Origin: Serratia marcescens subsp. marcescens ATCC 13880
GTDB lineage: Bacteria; Pseudomonadota; Gammaproteobacteria; Enterobacterales; Enterobacteriaceae
NCBI RefSeq assembly: GCF_017299535.1
Contig: NZ_CP071238.1
Span: 4,588,001-4,652,000, forward strand
Length of the DNA stretch: 64,000 nucleotides
Reading direction: 5' to 3'
Positions 1 to 8,323 of the stretch are shown here, in pieces. The first letter of the stretch is position 1; the number at the start of each line of letters is the position of its first letter. The notes under the pieces were generated by a model, which was not told where the DNA came from, did no database searches, and saw only the letters and a list, made by a program, of their open reading frames with translations. The translations under genes were made by a program, and so were the position numbers.

Positions 1-20
1 CATTTCGCTGGAGGACCGCG

Positions 21-1466
21 ATGCAAACTGAAGTGATCCTGCCGCTGGTCGCCTACCTGTTGCTGGTGTTCGGCCTGTCGGTGTACGCCTATCGGCGCCG
101 CCAGAACGGAAACTTCCTCAGCGAATATTTCCTCGGCAACCGCTCGATGGGCGGCTTTGTGCTGGCGATGACCCTGACCGCCACCTACATCAGCGCCAGT
201 TCGTTTATCGGCGGGCCTGGCGCCGCCTACAAATATGGCCTGGGCTGGGTGCTGCTGGCGATGATCCAACTGCCGGCGGTGTGGCTGTCGCTCGGCGTGC
301 TGGGCAAGAAATTCGCCATCCTGGCGCGGCGCTACAACGCCATTACTCTCAATGACATGCTGTATGGCCGCTACCAAAGCCGCCTGCTGGTGTGGCTGGC
401 CAGCCTCAGCCTGCTGGTGGCGTTCCTCGGCGCCATGACGGTGCAGTTCATCGGCGGCGCACGCCTGCTGGAGACCGCCGCCGGCATTCCTTACGACACC
501 GGCCTGTTGATCTTCGGCATCAGCATCGCGCTGTACACCGCCTTCGGCGGCTTCCGCGCCAGCGTGCTGAACGACGCCATGCAGGGGCTGGTGATGCTGA
601 TCGGCACCGTGCTGCTGCTGGTGGCGGTGATCCATGCCGCCGGCGGACTGGACAGCGCTGTGAGCAAACTGCAGCAGATCGATCCGGCGCTGGTGTCGCC
701 GCAGGGCGGCGATCAGATCCTCAGTCTGCCGTTTATGGCGTCATTCTGGATCCTGGTGTGCTTCGGGGTGATCGGCCTGCCGCACACCGCCGTGCGCTGC
801 ATCTCCTACAAGGACAGCAAGGCGGTGCATCGCGGCATTCTGCTCGGCACCGTGGTGGTGGCGGTGCTGATGTTCGGCATGCACCTGGCCGGCGCGCTCG
901 GCCGCGCGGTGTTGCCGGATCTCAAGATCCCCGACCAGGTGATCCCGACGCTGATGATCACCGTGTTGCCGCCGTACGCCGCCGGGATCTTTTTGGCGGC
1001 GCCGATGGCGGCGATCATGTCGACCATCAACGCCCAACTGCTGCAGTCCTCCGCCACCATCATCAAGGATCTCTACCTGGGCGTGCGGCCGCAGCAGATC
1101 CACAACGAGCGGTTGATCAAGCGCTTCTCCAGCCTGACCACGCTGATCCTCGGCCTGCTGGTGCTGCTGGCGGCCTGGCGCCCGCCGGAGATGATCATCT
1201 GGCTCAACCTGCTGGCTTTCGGCGGGCTGGAGGCGGTGTTCCTGTGGCCGCTGGTGCTGGGTCTGTATTGGGAACGCGCCAATGCTCAGGGAGCGCTTAG
1301 CTCAATGGTGTCGGGTGCGGTATGCTATACGCTATTGGCCAGCTTCAACCTGCAACCGGCGGGGCTGCATCCTATCGTGCCTTCGCTGTTGCTCAGCCTG
1401 TTGGCGTTTTATCTCGGTAACGTCGTCGGCGAAAAGCGCCGGGCGGCGTCATCATTACCCTCTTGA
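21..1466 (+). CDS. panF: Sodium/pantothenate symporter PanF
   Basis: Inner-membrane Na+/pantothenate symporter of the SSS family, which imports pantothenate for coenzyme A synthesis. The 481-residue product is close to the roughly 483 residues of the E. coli protein. It is strongly hydrophobic throughout with about a dozen membrane segments, and residues around 40-75 carry the glycine- and serine-rich stretch typical of SSS carriers (GNRSMGG, then [16 protein letters not shown]). The ATG at 21 follows a GGAGG ribosome binding site at 10-14. The stop overlaps the leader of prmA, whose ATG lies 11 bases further on, so the two are probably co-transcribed as in other enterobacteria. The gene before it is outside the window. 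Confidence 0.95.
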   Translation: MQTEVILPLVAYLLLVFGLSVYAYRRRQNGNFLSEYFLGNRSMGGFVLAMTLTATYISASSFIGGPGAAYKYGLGWVLLAMIQLPAVWLSLGVLGKKFAILARRYNAITLNDMLYGRYQSRLLVWLASLSLLVAFLGAMTVQFIGGARLLETAAGIPYDTGLLIFGISIALYTAFGGFRASVLNDAMQGLVMLIGTVLLLVAVIHAAGGLDSAVSKLQQIDPALVSPQGGDQILSLPFMASFWILVCFGVIGLPHTAVRCISYKDSKAVHRGILLGTVVVAVLMFGMHLAGALGRAVLPDLKIPDQVIPTLMITVLPPYAAGIFLAAPMAAIMSTINAQLLQSSATIIKDLYLGVRPQQIHNERLIKRFSSLTTLILGLLVLLAAWRPPEMIIWLNLLAFGGLEAVFLWPLVLGLYWERANAQGALSSMVSGAVCYTLLASFNLQPAGLHPIVPSLLLSLLAFYLGNVVGEKRRAASSLPS

Positions 1467-1477
1467 AGAGAATTGCT

Positions 1478-2359
1478 ATGCCTTGGATCCAACTCAAACT
1501 GAACACCACCGGCAGCCAGGCGGAAGACCTGAGCGACGCGCTGGTGGAAAGCGGCGCCGTGTCGGTGACCTTCCAGGACACCCATGACAACCCGGTGTTC
1601 GAGCCGCTGCCGGGTGAAACCCTGCTGTGGGGCGATACCGATGTGATCGGCCTGTACGACGCGGAAACCGATATGGCCGAGGTGGTGGCGATGCTGGAGC
1701 AGCACCCGCTGCTGGGCGCCGGTTTCCGCCACAAGATAGAACAGCTGGAAGACAAGGACTGGGAGCGCGAATGGATGGACAACTTCCACCCGATGCGCTT
1801 CGGCGAGCGCTTGTGGATCTGCCCGAGCTGGCGCGACGTGCCGGATCCTGACGCGGTTAACGTGATGCTCGATCCGGGCCTGGCGTTCGGCACCGGCACC
1901 CACCCGACCACCGCGCTGTGTCTGCAGTGGCTGGACGGCCTCGATCTGGCCGGCAAAACCGTCATCGACTTCGGCTGCGGTTCCGGCATTCTGGCGATCG
2001 CCGCGCTGAAGCTGGGTGCGGCGCGCGCTATCGGTATCGACATCGATCCCCAGGCCATTCAGGCCAGCCGCGACAACGCGCAGCGTAACGGCGTCTCAGA
2101 GCGTCTGGAGCTGTATCTGCCGAAAGACCAACCGGCGGACCTGCTGGCGGACGTGGTGGTCGCCAACATCCTCGCCGGCCCGCTGCGCGAACTGGCGCCG
2201 CTGATCGGTTGCCTGCCGAAGGCCGGCGGTCATTTGGGGCTGTCCGGCGTGCTGGCCAGCCAGGCGAGCAGCGTTGCGGAAGCCTACGAAGAGAAGTTCG
2301 CGCTCGATCCGGTCGCCGAGCGTGAAGAGTGGTGCCGCATCACCGGCCGCCGTAAGTAA
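1478..2359 (+). CDS. prmA: Ribosomal protein L11 methyltransferase PrmA
   Basis: SAM-dependent methyltransferase that trimethylates amino groups of ribosomal protein L11 in the cytosol. The 293-residue product has the same length as the E. coli enzyme. The N-terminal substrate-binding part begins [10 protein letters not shown], and the Rossmann-type SAM site is seen in [20 protein letters not shown], followed by [10 protein letters not shown], the NxxA/P-type motif near the active site. I chose the ATG at 1478 because it has a GAAGAG ribosome binding site and matches the family N-terminus; a TTG at 1463 in frame overlaps the end of panF and is less likely. A strong terminator follows at 2383-2414. 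Confidence 0.96.
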   Translation: MPWIQLKLNTTGSQAEDLSDALVESGAVSVTFQDTHDNPVFEPLPGETLLWGDTDVIGLYDAETDMAEVVAMLEQHPLLGAGFRHKIEQLEDKDWEREWMDNFHPMRFGERLWICPSWRDVPDPDAVNVMLDPGLAFGTGTHPTTALCLQWLDGLDLAGKTVIDFGCGSGILAIAALKLGAARAIGIDIDPQAIQASRDNAQRNGVSERLELYLPKDQPADLLADVVVANILAGPLRELAPLIGCLPKAGGHLGLSGVLASQASSVAEAYEEKFALDPVAEREEWCRITGRRK

Positions 2360-2382
2360 GCGCCACGGTCTATTGCCCCCTC

Positions 2383-2414
2383 ATCCACCGGCCCCGCGCC
2401 GGTGGATTTTTTTT
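2383..2414 (+). terminator. Rho-independent terminator after prmA
   Basis: Nine-base stem ATCCACCGG / CCGGTGGAT with a C/G-rich loop, followed by an unbroken T run. It ends the panF-prmA transcript before the fis promoter region. Confidence 0.85.
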
Positions 2415-2684
2415 GTCCGGCGATCGGCCACGGGCAAGACAAAATTTTATGCAATTTTTCGCCTTTCAACGATGGATCGCCCTGACAATGCGCCTTCCAG
2501 GCAGGCTATCCCGGCAAAAATAGCGGGCGAATGCAGATAATATTCTGCGCAAAGGCGAATATTTTACCGCACACAAAACAAGCGACTTTCGTCAACTCAT
2601 TGTAAAATATATACAATATTTTTATGAATCACTGCGCAGCGCATTTTTTGCCCTAATAGCGAGCCAATTGGTTAAAGTTTGGCC

Positions 2685-2713
2685 TTTCATCTCGGCGCAA
2701 AAATGCGTAATAT
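2685..2713 (+). promoter_or_regulatory. Promoter of the dusB-fis operon
   Basis: A -35 element TTTCAT (2685-2690) and a -10 element TAATAT (2708-2713) are separated by exactly 17 bases. The bases after the -10 (ACGCGCCC) form a GC-rich discriminator, which is characteristic of stringently controlled promoters such as E. coli fis. The AT-rich stretch at 2560-2650 upstream, including TGTAAAATATATACAATATT, could hold Fis or IHF sites; that part is inference. Confidence 0.75.
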
Positions 2714-2751
2714 ACGCGCCCTTGCGGACACAGTATGGTCACTCTTTGTCT

Positions 2752-3756
2752 ATGCGCATTGGACACCACCAGCTTACTAATTGCCTGATTGCGGCCCCGA
2801 TGGCCGGTATTACAGATCGCCCGTTCAGAACCCTCTGTCATGCAATGGGTGCTGGGATGGCCGTATCCGAAATGCTCTCCTCCAACCCGGAGGTGTGGCG
2901 GACGGATAAGTCGCGTCTGCGTATGGTGCATAGCGATGAACCAGGGATCCGCTCCGTGCAGATTGCCGGATGCGATCCTGATGATATGGCCGCCGCCGCG
3001 CGTATCAACGTGGCCAGCGGCGCGCAGATCATCGACATCAATATGGGATGCCCGGCCAAAAAAGTGAACCGGAAGCTTGCCGGGTCCGCTTTGTTGCAGT
3101 ACCCGGATCTGGTTAAACGGATCCTCCACGCGGTGGTTGACGCGGTGGATGTGCCGGTAACGCTGAAGATTCGCACCGGCTGGGCGCCAGAGCATCGTAA
3201 CTGTGTAGAGATTGCCCAACTGGCCGAAAACTGTGGTATTCAGGCCCTGACGATTCACGGCCGAACCCGCGCCTGTCTGTTTAACGGCGACGCGGAATAC
3301 GACAGCATTCGGGCAGTTAAGCAGAGTGTTTCCATTCCGATTATCGCGAATGGGGATATTACTGACCCGCATAAAGCCAGAGCAGTGCTCGACTACACCG
3401 GGGCCGATGCCCTGATGATAGGCCGCGCTGCTCAGGGGAGACCCTGGATCTTCCGGGAAATCCAGCATTATCTGGACACTGGGGAGTTGCTGCCGCCGCT
3501 GCCGCTTGGCGAGGTGAAGCGCTTGTTGATTGGGCACATTCGGGAATTGCACGGCTTCTATGGCCAAGGCAAGGGATTCCGGATTGCTCGTAAGCACGTG
3601 TCCTGGTATCTCCAGGAACACGCTCCGAATGACCAGTTTCGGCGCACATTCAACGCCATAGAGGATGCCAGCGAACAGCTGGAGGCGTTGGAGGCATATT
3701 TCGAAAATCTTAGCGTAAAAAAAGAGCTGACAGAACTATGTTCGAACAACGCGTAA
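2752..3756 (+). CDS. dusB: tRNA-dihydrouridine synthase DusB
   Basis: FMN-dependent enzyme that reduces uridine to dihydrouridine in tRNA. The sequence opens [20 protein letters not shown] and carries the flavin-barrel motif [20 protein letters not shown] with the catalytic cysteine, plus [15 protein letters not shown] and [18 protein letters not shown]. It is the first gene of the dusB-fis operon. The start was set at the ATG at 2752 by family alignment; an upstream in-frame extension runs through the promoter and is not real. At 334 residues it exceeds the roughly 321 of E. coli because of about a dozen extra C-terminal residues, which make it overlap the start of fis by 19 bases. Confidence 0.96.
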
Positions 3757-4034
3757 ATTCTGACGTACTGACCGTTTCTACCGTTAACTCACAAGATCAG
3801 GTGACTCAAAAGCCTCTGCGTGACTCGGTTAAACAAGCACTGAAGAACTATTTTGCTCAACTGAACGGTCAAGACGTAAATGACCTGTATGAGCTGGTAC
3901 TGGCTGAAGTTGAACAGCCACTGTTGGACATGGTGATGCAATACACCCGTGGCAACCAGACCCGCGCAGCCCTGATGATGGGCATCAACCGCGGCACGCT
4001 GCGCAAGAAGCTGAAAAAATACGGCATGAACTGA
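3738..4034 (+). CDS. fis: DNA-binding protein Fis
   Basis: Nucleoid-associated homodimer that bends DNA, activates rRNA and tRNA promoters and stimulates site-specific recombination. The 98-residue protein appears virtually identical to E. coli Fis: the N-terminal beta-hairpin arms, the dimer helices around [19 protein letters not shown], and the C-terminal helix-turn-helix ending [17 protein letters not shown]. It overlaps the end of dusB by 19 bases, so translation may be coupled. A terminator follows at 4059-4096, and a second copy of that terminator region lies beyond an inserted gene. Confidence 0.98.
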
Positions 4035-4099
4035 TACTAGTCAGTTAACGTGTTGATAAAAGGCGCTTTATCTCATTTGATAAGCGCCTTTTTCTTTTG
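4033..4099 (+). repeat. Direct repeat, copy 1: fis 3' region with terminator
   Basis: Shares GTTAACGTGTTGA, AAAAGGCGC and GCGCCTTTTTCTTTTG in the same order and spacing with 4666-4729. The loop and upper stem of the hairpin have diverged between the copies. Confidence 0.75.
4059..4096 (+). terminator. Terminator directly after fis (copy 1)
   Basis: Stem GGCGCTT-TATC / GATAAGCGCC followed by TTTTTCTTTT. The surrounding sequence from about 4033 to 4099 is repeated in diverged form at 4666-4729. Confidence 0.85.
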
Positions 4100-4275
4100 G
4101 GTAATTTCATTTCCAAGCGTACTATCCTTCCTCATCTCATTGCTGCTCATCTTACAAATGGTATTCTGGCAGCCGCATTCAAAGCAGGATGCTTGCCAAT
4201 CCTCAAATAAGTTAAAGAACAATAATCAAACTCAATAATAATTAGTATAATTAATTGTTTTAAAAGGAAATTAAA

Positions 4276-4623
4276 TTGGAAAACAAACATACTACAGCAG
4301 AAGATTTCGACGACAGCAGCTTCTGGAATAAAATCATGCGTTACGCAAAGAAAGCAGGAAGCGAGGTGATTGAGAAAGCACTTTGGCTTTACTTTGCCGC
4401 TCAACGTCCTAATACCCCACTGTGGGCCAAAACAGCCATCTATGGGGCGTTGGCGTACTTTGTATTGCCAATTGATGCGATCCCTGATGTCGTGCCTGTG
4501 GTGGGATACACGGACGATCTGGGTGTACTCGCTACCGCTTTAGCTTCTGTTGGCATGCATATCGACGACGAAGTAAAAAATGATACAAAGGAAAAAATGG
4601 CTGATTGGTTTGATGCAAAATAA
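4276..4623 (+). CDS. DUF1232 (YkvA-type) small membrane-associated protein
   Basis: A 115-residue protein of unknown role. Its central segment LYFAAQRPNTPLWAKTAIYG followed by LAYFVLPIDAIPDVVPVVGY is the DUF1232/YkvA signature, with the conserved LPxDxIPD core; the hydrophobic stretch may insert in or rest on the membrane. The start is the TTG at 4276, behind an AAAAGGA ribosome binding site at 4262-4268. GC content is clearly below that of the neighbours. The gene sits alone between two copies of the fis terminator region, so it looks like an acquired single-gene islet. The family assignment is firm; the function is not known to me. Confidence 0.8.
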   Translation: MENKHTTAEDFDDSSFWNKIMRYAKKAGSEVIEKALWLYFAAQRPNTPLWAKTAIYGALAYFVLPIDAIPDVVPVVGYTDDLGVLATALASVGMHIDDEVKNDTKEKMADWFDAK

Positions 4624-4665
4624 TCATGACAACCAGGCATATATGTCCCAGTAAAAAGCGTTAGC

Positions 4666-4729
4666 TAATACCAGTCGTTAACGTGTTGAAAAGGCGCCCT
4701 CTTGCAAGAGGTGGCGCCTTTTTCTTTTG
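4666..4729 (+). repeat. Direct repeat, copy 2: fis 3' region with terminator
   Basis: Begins TAATACCAGTCGTTAACGTG and repeats the fis downstream sequence of 4033-4099. It contains the hairpin AAAGGCGCC / GGCGCCTTT followed by TTCTTTT, which also serves as terminator of the DUF1232 gene. Confidence 0.75.
4690..4727 (+). terminator. Terminator after the DUF1232 gene (copy 2)
   Basis: Hairpin AAGGCGCC(CTCTTGCAAGAGGT)GGCGCCTT followed by TTTCTTTT. The inner part CTCTTGCAAGAG is itself an inverted repeat, giving a long stem. Confidence 0.85.
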
Positions 4730-4750
4730 TGGCCTGCCCGGTTTGCGGGC

Positions 4751-4777
4751 AATAAAAAAGGCCGCGGCGCGGCCCTT
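4751..4777 (-). terminator. Terminator of the exported helical protein gene
   Basis: On the minus strand GGCCGCGCCGCGGCC is followed by TTTTTTATT. Confidence 0.75.
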
Positions 4778-4796
4778 GGGGTAAAAAGCGGAGACC

Positions 4797-5138
4797 TTAC
4801 TCGGTCGCTTTGTTCTTGAGGCTTTCCGCCCCTTGCTTGGTCTTGTCCCAAGCCTTCTCCGTACCTTGTTTGGTGGAGTGCCAGGCTTTTTGCGAGCCTT
4901 CGCTCACTTTGCTGCCGACGCTGTCGCTCTTGCCTTCAGCGGCGTGCTTGGCTTTCAGCTTCAGCTCTTCACCCTTGTCCTGAGACTGGTGCAGCTTTTC
5001 TTTGGCGGTATCCGCCCCTTTATGCGCCTCAGCGACGACCTCGTTGCTGGCGTGAGCGGCGGTGTCGGTCGCGGTTTCAGCAGCGAACACCGGGGAAGCG
5101 AGCAGCAGTGCAGACAAGGCAATGATTGATTTCTTCAT
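4797..5138 (-). CDS. Exported alanine/lysine-rich helical protein with LEA-like repeats
   Basis: A 113-residue protein whose family I do not recognise. It opens MKKSIIALSALLLASPVFAA, a clear Sec signal peptide with cleavage after AFA-type residues, so the mature product should be periplasmic. The mature part is low in hydrophobic residues, rich in A, K, E, S, T and Q, and predicted almost wholly helical. Near the C-terminus an 11-residue unit recurs (KAWHSTKQGTE, KAWDKTKQGAE), as in LEA-like stress proteins. I set the start at 5138 because it begins the signal peptide and is preceded by GAGG-type sequence; longer in-frame starts add implausible residues. A desiccation or envelope-stress role is only inference. 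Confidence 0.75.
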   Translation of the reverse strand: MKKSIIALSALLLASPVFAAETATDTAAHASNEVVAEAHKGADTAKEKLHQSQDKGEELKLKAKHAAEGKSDSVGSKVSEGSQKAWHSTKQGTEKAWDKTKQGAESLKNKATE

Positions 5139-5317
5139 AAGTCCCTCTTTTCTCAGATACGTGCCATTCGTCATGACACAAGATGGCATGAAACACCCCT
5201 TGAACGATTTAAGAATAGGACTAAAACCAAAAAAATCGATATAAAATTTCATTACCAACGGTTTTATTGATTTTTTATGCCACCAAGCAGTATGAGCGGG
5301 GAAAGCGCACGAAAAAG

Positions 5318-5346
5318 TTAAATTTTTCCTGTCACAAAACTATAAT
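5318..5346 (+). promoter_or_regulatory. Putative promoter of lpxO
   Basis: A perfect -10 hexamer TATAAT at 5341-5346 lies 17 bases after a poor -35 (TTAAAT, 5318-5323). The weak -35 suggests dependence on an activator; I could not make out a convincing PhoP box. Confidence 0.5.
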
Positions 5347-5386
5347 TTGTACGAATTTTTAACACGCACCAACAGGGATGGATTCT

Positions 5387-6292
5387 ATGGTTGCCGCGAT
5401 CATTATCGGCATTTTTATCATCAGCTTCCTCTACGCACACTCCCGCGGCAAAGAGAAACAAAAGCTTACCCGCCAACTGTTCGATCACTCCACCTTTATG
5501 GGGCCGATCAACATGTTTATGACCGGCTTCTCCCGTTTGCCCGCCAAACAGCCCTATTTCGACGAAAAAGGCTTCCCGGAGCTGCAGACGCTGACCGACA
5601 ACTGGCAGGTGATCCGCGAGGAAGCCGTGCGCTTGCAGGATCACATCAAAAAGGCGCAGTCGCACAACGACGCCGGATTCAACACCTTCTTCAAACGCGG
5701 CTGGAAACGTTTTTATCTGAAGTGGTACAGCGACAGCCACCCTTCGGCGCAAACGCTGTGCCCGAAAACCGTCGAACTGCTCAACCGCATCCCATCCGTA
5801 AAGGCGGCGATGTTCGCCGAGCTGCCGCCCGGCAGCCATTTGGGTAAACACCGCGATCCTTACGCCGGCTCGGTGCGCTATCACCTGGGGCTGATGACGC
5901 CCAACGACGATCGCTGCTTCATCGAGGTGGACGGCGAGCAGCACAGCTGGCGCGACGGCCAAGCGGTGATCTTCGATGAAACCTACGTGCACTGGGCGCA
6001 GAACGCCACCGATCAGACGCGCATCATTCTGTTTTGCGACGTCGAGCGGCCCATGAAATGGCGCTGGGCGCAAGCGGTCAACCACTGGGTCGGCGCTACG
6101 CTGATGTCGGCGGCCAGTTCGCCGAATGACGATCAGGACCGCACCGGCGGCATCAACCGCATCTTCAAATACGTCAACGCGGTGCGCGACGCCGGCCAGC
6201 GCCTGAAGGCGCGTAATCGCCGCGGTTACTACCTGCTGAAGTGGCTGGTGATCGCCGCCATTTTCGCCGCCATCATCCTCCCCAGTCTGTAA
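5387..6292 (+). CDS. lpxO: Lipid A 2-hydroxylase LpxO
   Basis: Fe(II)/2-oxoglutarate-dependent dioxygenase of the aspartyl/asparaginyl beta-hydroxylase family that 2-hydroxylates a secondary acyl chain of lipid A. The N-terminal segment VAAIIIGIFIISFLY is a membrane anchor. The catalytic core shows the iron ligands HRDPYAG (HxD) and the distal histidine in TYVHWAQNATD, and a second hydrophobic segment closes the protein (LVIAAIFAAIILPSL). Of two in-frame ATGs (5378 and 5387) the second has an AGGG ribosome binding site at proper spacing, whereas the first abuts it. It is followed in the same direction by an lpxP-like acyltransferase, so the two adjacent genes both remodel lipid A. Confidence 0.9.
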   Translation: MVAAIIIGIFIISFLYAHSRGKEKQKLTRQLFDHSTFMGPINMFMTGFSRLPAKQPYFDEKGFPELQTLTDNWQVIREEAVRLQDHIKKAQSHNDAGFNTFFKRGWKRFYLKWYSDSHPSAQTLCPKTVELLNRIPSVKAAMFAELPPGSHLGKHRDPYAGSVRYHLGLMTPNDDRCFIEVDGEQHSWRDGQAVIFDETYVHWAQNATDQTRIILFCDVERPMKWRWAQAVNHWVGATLMSAASSPNDDQDRTGGINRIFKYVNAVRDAGQRLKARNRRGYYLLKWLVIAAIFAAIILPSL

Positions 6293-6464
6293 ACCGCCGC
6301 CAATCGTCAATCCAGAGGCAACGCGAATGAGAATATTCGCATGCCTCTCTTCCTCTGTACCCCGTACCCTGTGTTAACATACGCATTCCTAGAGCCGCCT
6401 CCGCTGGCCAACAGCTATCCCTCCGAAGCCTGATAGCAGCGCAAACCGCCCTTCGAATGTAAAT

Positions 6465-6494
6465 GTTTAGTCAATTATGGAATTCCGACTAAAC
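6465..6494 (+). repeat. Perfect inverted repeat in the leader of the lpxP-like gene
   Basis: GTTTAGTC (6465-6472) and GACTAAAC (6487-6494) form a perfect 8-bp stem around a 14-base loop that itself contains GGAATTCC. No T run follows, so it is not a normal terminator. It lies within a gene-free stretch from 6293 to 6593. Confidence 0.5.
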
Positions 6495-6593
6495 CCTGGC
6501 CGTACCTGGGTGTCTGAGTAGTCGTATCGCTATCGAGTGGAACCTTTATGCGTTACAGCTTGCTGCCCCTTTTAACGTATAAAAAGAGTTTCT

Positions 6594-7514
6594 ATGAAAT
6601 CAGCCAAAGCATTTCAACTGGCCTTGCTGCACCCGCGCTACTGGTTAACCTGGTTCGGCCTCGCCCTGCTGTTCCTGCTGGTCCAGCTCCCCTACCCGTT
6701 GCTCAATCGGCTGGGAGTGTGGATGGGGCGCACCTCGATGCGATTTCTCAAACGCCGCGTCACTATCACCCGTCGCAACCTCGAACTGTGCTTCCCCGAG
6801 ATGGACGAAGCGCAGCGCGAGCGCAAGGTGGTGGGCAACTTCGAATCGCTCGGCATGGGCCTGTTGGAAACCGGCATGGCCTGGTTCTGGTCGGATAAAC
6901 GCGTCAAACGCTGGTTCAACGTCTCCGGCATCAACCACCTCAAAATGGCGCAGCGCGACGATCGCGGCGTGCTGGTGATCGGCGTGCACTTCATGTCGCT
7001 GGAGCTGGGCGGCCGGGCAATGGGCCTGTGCCAGCCGATGATGGCGATGTACCGTCCGCACAACAATAAAGCGATGGAGTGGGCGCAGACCAAAGGCCGC
7101 ATGCGTTCCAACAAGGCGATGATCGACCGCAAGGATCTGCGCGGCATGGTGCACGCGCTCAAGCGCGGCGAGGCGGTATGGTTCGCGCCGGATCAGGACT
7201 ACGGCCCGCGCGGCAGCGTATTCGCGCCGCTGTTCGCCGTCGATCAGGCCGCCACCACCAGCGGCACCTTCATGCTGGCGCGCATGGCCAACCCGGCGCT
7301 GGTGCCGGTGGTGCTGATCCGCCGCGAAGGCGGCCGCGGCTACGACCTGCTGATCCAGCCGGCCCTGGAAGACTATCCGCTCAGCGACGAACAGGCGGCG
7401 GCGGCTTACATGAACAAAGTGATCGAGAAAGAGATCATGCGGGCGCCGGAGCAATACATGTGGCTGCACCGCCGCTTCAAAACCCGACCGGCTGGTGCGC
7501 CCTCGCTGTACTGA
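6594..7514 (+). CDS. lpxP: Lipid A secondary acyltransferase, LpxP/LpxL type
   Basis: Inner-membrane acyltransferase that adds a secondary fatty acyl chain to Kdo2-lipid IVA. The 306 residues match the LpxL/LpxP/LpxM length. An N-terminal membrane segment (WFGLALLFLLVQLPYPLL) precedes the family domain, and the catalytic H-x4-E motif is visible in GVHFMSLELGG. The motif FAPDQDYGPRGSVFAPLF is typical of the family. Whether it is the housekeeping lauroyl transferase LpxL or the cold-induced palmitoleoyl transferase LpxP cannot be settled by eye; LpxP is favoured by the lone position beside lpxO and the long, structured leader. A terminator follows at 7524-7551. Confidence 0.85.
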   Translation: MKSAKAFQLALLHPRYWLTWFGLALLFLLVQLPYPLLNRLGVWMGRTSMRFLKRRVTITRRNLELCFPEMDEAQRERKVVGNFESLGMGLLETGMAWFWSDKRVKRWFNVSGINHLKMAQRDDRGVLVIGVHFMSLELGGRAMGLCQPMMAMYRPHNNKAMEWAQTKGRMRSNKAMIDRKDLRGMVHALKRGEAVWFAPDQDYGPRGSVFAPLFAVDQAATTSGTFMLARMANPALVPVVLIRREGGRGYDLLIQPALEDYPLSDEQAAAAYMNKVIEKEIMRAPEQYMWLHRRFKTRPAGAPSLY

Positions 7515-7523
7515 CCTTTTTTT

Positions 7524-7551
7524 CAGCCCGGCCGACGCCGGGCTTTTTTGT
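7524..7551 (+). terminator. Terminator after the lpxP-like gene
   Basis: Stem AGCCCGGC / GCCGGGCT followed by TTTTTTG. Confidence 0.85.
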
Positions 7552-7627
7552 GCGCCGCGTTTAAAAAATCTGCGGCTCAAAATCCCGCTTTCCTGTAATC
7601 TCCTTCTTTACCCGCACAGGAAAGGAA

Positions 7628-8323
7628 ATGATGAAAGCTCAAGTCCGCATTGCTCTGGTCGGTGATTACAACCCGCAAGCCGTGGCCCATCAGGCCATCC
7701 CCGTGGCGCTCCAGCTCACCGCCGCCCATCTCGACATCGACGTGCAGCCCCAGTGGCTACCGACCGAAACCTTGACCTCCCCCGATGTCCTGCAAGATTT
7801 CGATGCCATCTGGGTGGTGCCGGGCAGCCCGTATCGACACGACGACGGCGCCTTTATGGCGATCCGCCATGCGCGGGAAAACGACGTGCCGTTCCTCGGT
7901 TCCTGCGGCGGCTTTCAGTACGCCATCATCGAGTACGCCCGCAACGTGATGGGCTGGCACGACGCCGGCCATGCGGAAACCGACAGCGGTGGCCGGTTGG
8001 TGATCGCCCCGCTGAGCTGCTCGCTGGTGGAAAAAACCGGCGACATCGTTTTTCAGCCTGGCACCCGCGTCGCGCAGGCCTACGGCTGCCTGAACACCCA
8101 TGAAGGCTACCACTGCAACTTTGGCGTGAATCCGGACTTCGTCGCCGACCTTGAGCGCTTCCCGCTGATTATCAGCGGCCACGATGCCGAAGGCGACGTG
8201 CGCGCCATCGAACTGCCGGGCCGGCGTTTTTACGTCGCCACGCTGTTCCAATCAGAACGCGCTGCGTTGCGCGGCGAGCTTTCGCCGCTGGTGGTGGAAC
8301 TGATCAAAGCCGCCGTCTGCTAA
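7628..8323 (+). CDS. Stand-alone class I glutamine-amidotransferase-like protein related to the CTP synthase C-terminus
   Basis: A 231-residue cytosolic protein resembling the glutaminase domain of CTP synthase without the synthetase half. It begins VRIALVGDYNPQAVAHQAIP, keeps the nucleophile elbow in FLGSCGGFQYAI (Gly-Ser-Cys-Gly-Gly), and has the late motif NTHEGYHCNFGVNPDF that resembles the PyrG region around its second histidine. Annotations elsewhere call such proteins CTP synthase C-terminal region-related. It appears to be a single-gene unit between a terminator and AT-rich DNA. The partner that would receive ammonia is not apparent nearby, so the substrate is unknown. The start could also be the ATG at 7631, immediately downstream. 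Confidence 0.75.
   Translation: MMKAQVRIALVGDYNPQAVAHQAIPVALQLTAAHLDIDVQPQWLPTETLTSPDVLQDFDAIWVVPGSPYRHDDGAFMAIRHARENDVPFLGSCGGFQYAIIEYARNVMGWHDAGHAETDSGGRLVIAPLSCSLVEKTGDIVFQPGTRVAQAYGCLNTHEGYHCNFGVNPDFVADLERFPLIISGHDAEGDVRAIELPGRRFYVATLFQSERAALRGELSPLVVELIKAAVC

Noticed and set aside
4050..4238. 62-codon open frame after fis
   Set aside because: It starts within the fis terminator hairpin, has no ribosome binding site, and its hydrophobic product shows no family pattern.
5139..5386. PhoP box upstream of lpxO
   Set aside because: No pair of GTTTA half-sites with the required spacing was visible; only a -10 hexamer is convincing.
6548..6898. Possible leader peptide MRYSLLPLLTYKKSF before the lpxP-like gene
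   Set aside because: The frame does not stop before the gene but runs deep into it out of phase, and the ribosome binding site is weak; a true leader peptide would be short.
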